Source: Rhodospirillales bacterium (GTDB lineage Bacteria > Pseudomonadota > Alphaproteobacteria > ATCC43930 > CGMCC-115725). Taken from it: a stretch of 64,000 nt of DNA. Shown here one piece after another: positions 62,535 to 64,000 of the stretch; the first letter of the stretch is position 1; the number at the start of each line of letters is the position of its first letter. Position numbers and translations under genes: made by a program. The stretch lies in contig CANJCB010000011.1 in NCBI GenBank assembly GCA_947473305.1, positions 60,453 through 124,452 on the forward strand, read 5' to 3'. A model generated the notes under the pieces. It saw only the letters and a program-made list of their open reading frames with translations, was not told the DNA's origin and searched no databases.

Positions 62535-62604
62535 GGCTCCGCTGTCCGGGGTTTGACTGTATCGCCCCAGCCTGTAGAAAGGCCCCGGCATAACGGGGTT
62601 GACG

Positions 62605-63312
62605 ATGGCTGAAGGCGACGGGTCGGCGGTGGTGATGTTTTCGGGCGGGCAGGATTCGACCGCCTGCCTCGCCTGGGCGCTCGACAAATTCGAGCGGGTG
62701 GAGACGGTCGCCTTCGATTACCGCCAGCGCCACCGGATCGAACTTGAGTGCCGGCCGCGCATCCTCGACCGCCTCCGCGCCGCCTTCCCGGAGTGGGCAG
62801 GCAGGCTTGGGCAGGATCATATGATCGACCTCGGCGTCATGGGCGAGATCAGCGAAAGCTCACTCACCCGCGAGACCGAGATCAAGCTGCAAGCGGACGG
62901 ATTGCCCTCGACCTTCGTGCCGGGGCGGAACCTCGCCTTCCTGACCTTCGGGGCCATGGTGGCCTATCGGCGCGGCGCGCGGCATATCGTCGGCGGCATG
63001 TGCGAGACCGATTATTCGGGATATCCCGATTGCCGCGACGATGCGATCAAGGCCATGCAGGTCGCCTTGAGCATCGGCATGGACCGCCGCTTCACGCTGC
63101 ACACGCCCCTGATGTGGATCGACAAGGCCGAAACCTGGCGGATGACCCATCGCCTCGGCGGCGACAAGCTCGTCGAGATCGTGCGCGGGGAGAGCCACAG
63201 CTGCTATCTCGGCGACCGCACGACGATGCACGTCTGGGGACGCGGCTGCGGCGCCTGCCCCGCCTGCGAATTGCGCCAGGCCGGCTACGAGAAATACCGG
63301 GCCGCGCCATGA
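62605..63312 (+). CDS. queC: 7-cyano-7-deazaguanine synthase
   Basis: 235 residues. The PP-loop is [18 protein letters not shown], with [40 protein letters not shown] and a zinc site in SCYLGD and [11 protein letters not shown]. QueC converts 7-carboxy-7-deazaguanine to preQ0 with ammonia and ATP in queuosine synthesis. I start at the ATG at 62605; a TTG two codons earlier is also open. It overlaps queE by 4 bp. Confidence 0.95.
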   Translation: MAEGDGSAVVMFSGGQDSTACLAWALDKFERVETVAFDYRQRHRIELECRPRILDRLRAAFPEWAGRLGQDHMIDLGVMGEISESSLTRETEIKLQADGLPSTFVPGRNLAFLTFGAMVAYRRGARHIVGGMCETDYSGYPDCRDDAIKAMQVALSIGMDRRFTLHTPLMWIDKAETWRMTHRLGGDKLVEIVRGESHSCYLGDRTTMHVWGRGCGACPACELRQAGYEKYRAAP

Positions 63313-63938
63313 GTTATGCAGTGAAGGAGATCTTTCGCACGCTTCAGGGCGAGGGGATCAACGCCGGCCGTGCCGCTGTCTTCTGCCGTTTCGCCGGCTG
63401 CAACCTCTGGTCGGGCCGGGAGGAAGACCGGCAGAAGGCCGAGTGCCGCTTCTGCGATACGGATTTCGTCGGCACCGACGGCGAGGGCGGCGGCAAATTC
63501 GCCGATGCCGACTCGCTGGTCCGCGCGATCCGGGCGGCCTGGGACCTGCCGGGCGATCCCTTCGTGGTCTGCACCGGCGGCGAGCCGATGCTGCAACTCG
63601 ACGAGGCGCTGGTGGCCGCCCTGCACCGCGACGGCTGCGAGATCGCGGTGGAGACCAACGGCACCCTGCCTGCTCCCAAGGGGCTCGACTGGATCTGCAT
63701 GAGCCCCAAGGCCCATGTCCCCCTGGTGATCACCAGGGGCGACGAGCTGAAATTCGTCTTCCCGCAGGAAGGCGTCGATCCGCTGGCGCTGGAAAAGCTT
63801 GATTTCCGTCATTTCCTGATCCAGCCGATGGACGGGCCGGATGTCGCCGCCAACACGAAGGCCGCCGTCGCCTTCTGCCTCGCCCACCCGCGCTGGCGGT
63901 TGAGCCTCCAGACCCACAAGATGCTGGGGATTCCATAA
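63309..63938 (+). CDS. queE: 7-carboxy-7-deazaguanine synthase (radical SAM)
   Basis: 209 residues. [29 protein letters not shown] opens the protein. The cluster cysteines lie in a spread-out QueE-type motif ending [25 protein letters not shown] and [21 protein letters not shown] are family motifs. It makes 7-carboxy-7-deazaguanine from carboxytetrahydropterin using SAM. It is coupled to queC through an ATGA overlap. QueD and QueF are not in the window. Confidence 0.95.
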   Translation: MSYAVKEIFRTLQGEGINAGRAAVFCRFAGCNLWSGREEDRQKAECRFCDTDFVGTDGEGGGKFADADSLVRAIRAAWDLPGDPFVVCTGGEPMLQLDEALVAALHRDGCEIAVETNGTLPAPKGLDWICMSPKAHVPLVITRGDELKFVFPQEGVDPLALEKLDFRHFLIQPMDGPDVAANTKAAVAFCLAHPRWRLSLQTHKMLGIP

Positions 63939-63960
63939 CGCCTTGCCTAACCCTTTCGGC

Positions 63961-63987
63961 GTCATGGCCGGGCTTGACCCGGCCATC
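63961..63987. repeat. Palindromic repeat after queE
   Basis: ATGGCCGGG, CTTGA and CCCGGCCAT form a perfect hairpin, preceded by GTC. It matches the family seen at 26881 and at the ends of the glcF insertion. The element may continue beyond the window. Confidence 0.7.
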
Positions 63988-64000
63988 TGTGTGGATGGGA

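Overview
The window is about 64 kb of GC-rich, densely coding chromosome from an alphaproteobacterium. The lineage call rests on several markers: a circularly permuted (two-piece) tmRNA gene, an alphaproteobacterial-type SspB, a GapR/DUF2312 protein, DUF1244 and DUF4169 proteins, an hflK-hflC-DUF2065-degP cluster, ThyX as thymidylate synthase, and many short palindromic intergenic repeats. A free-living, metabolically versatile Rhodospirillales-like organism is my inference. I see no rRNA, tRNA, CRISPR array, insertion sequence, prophage or conjugation gene.

Layout, 1-21 kb: a truncated peptide-type ABC substrate-binding protein, a TauD-type dioxygenase, miaA-ilvB-ilvH-ilvC on the minus strand, divergent serB, a GST, and a small exported protein. 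Next comes a divergent pair made of a TIR-FGE fusion protein and a frameshifted membrane protein that resembles an M48 protease without its zinc site. This is followed by the membrane quality-control set (hflK, hflC, DUF2065, degP), the Mrp/ApbC iron-sulfur carrier, a two-gene KaiC-like ATPase/hybrid histidine kinase operon, and thyX.

21-42 kb: the tmRNA gene is directly followed by sspB, so the degradation tag and its ClpXP adaptor are neighbours. Then come class I fumarase, a hemerythrin, a TfoX-N protein, a three-gene ECF sigma/anti-sigma/periplasmic sensor operon, class II fumarase with an overlapping ribbon-helix-helix gene, AsmA, DUF4169 and a macro-domain protein. A translationally coupled Orn/Lys/Arg-type decarboxylase and EctB-like aminotransferase follow. 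After these lie an FAD-linked 2-hydroxyacid dehydrogenase, a giant indolepyruvate ferredoxin oxidoreductase, gapR, DUF1244 and an N-formylglutamate amidohydrolase.

42-64 kb: glycerate 2-kinase and pyruvate kinase, a tandem-fused isochorismatase-family hydrolase, a GNAT, an operon of DUF1800-DUF1501-cytochrome c-unknown, a TPR protein, a GT2 glycosyltransferase and glcDEF. The glcF reading frame carries a palindromic repeat in frame. Then come bL36, an antitoxin-like RHH gene without a visible toxin, UbiD, a methyltransferase, an LL-DAP/alanine-type aminotransferase, a second peptide-type substrate-binding protein, and queC-queE.

Functional threads: glcDEF (glycolate to glyoxylate) together with glycerate kinase and pyruvate kinase could feed C2 compounds into central metabolism. 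HflKC, DegP, the tmRNA/SspB pair and the ECF/CpxP-like operon form a protein-quality and envelope-stress theme. The least explained items are the TIR-FGE/M48-like pair, the decarboxylase/EctB-like pair, the KaiC/kinase operon, and the repeat family, which sits at gene ends and once inside a protein.
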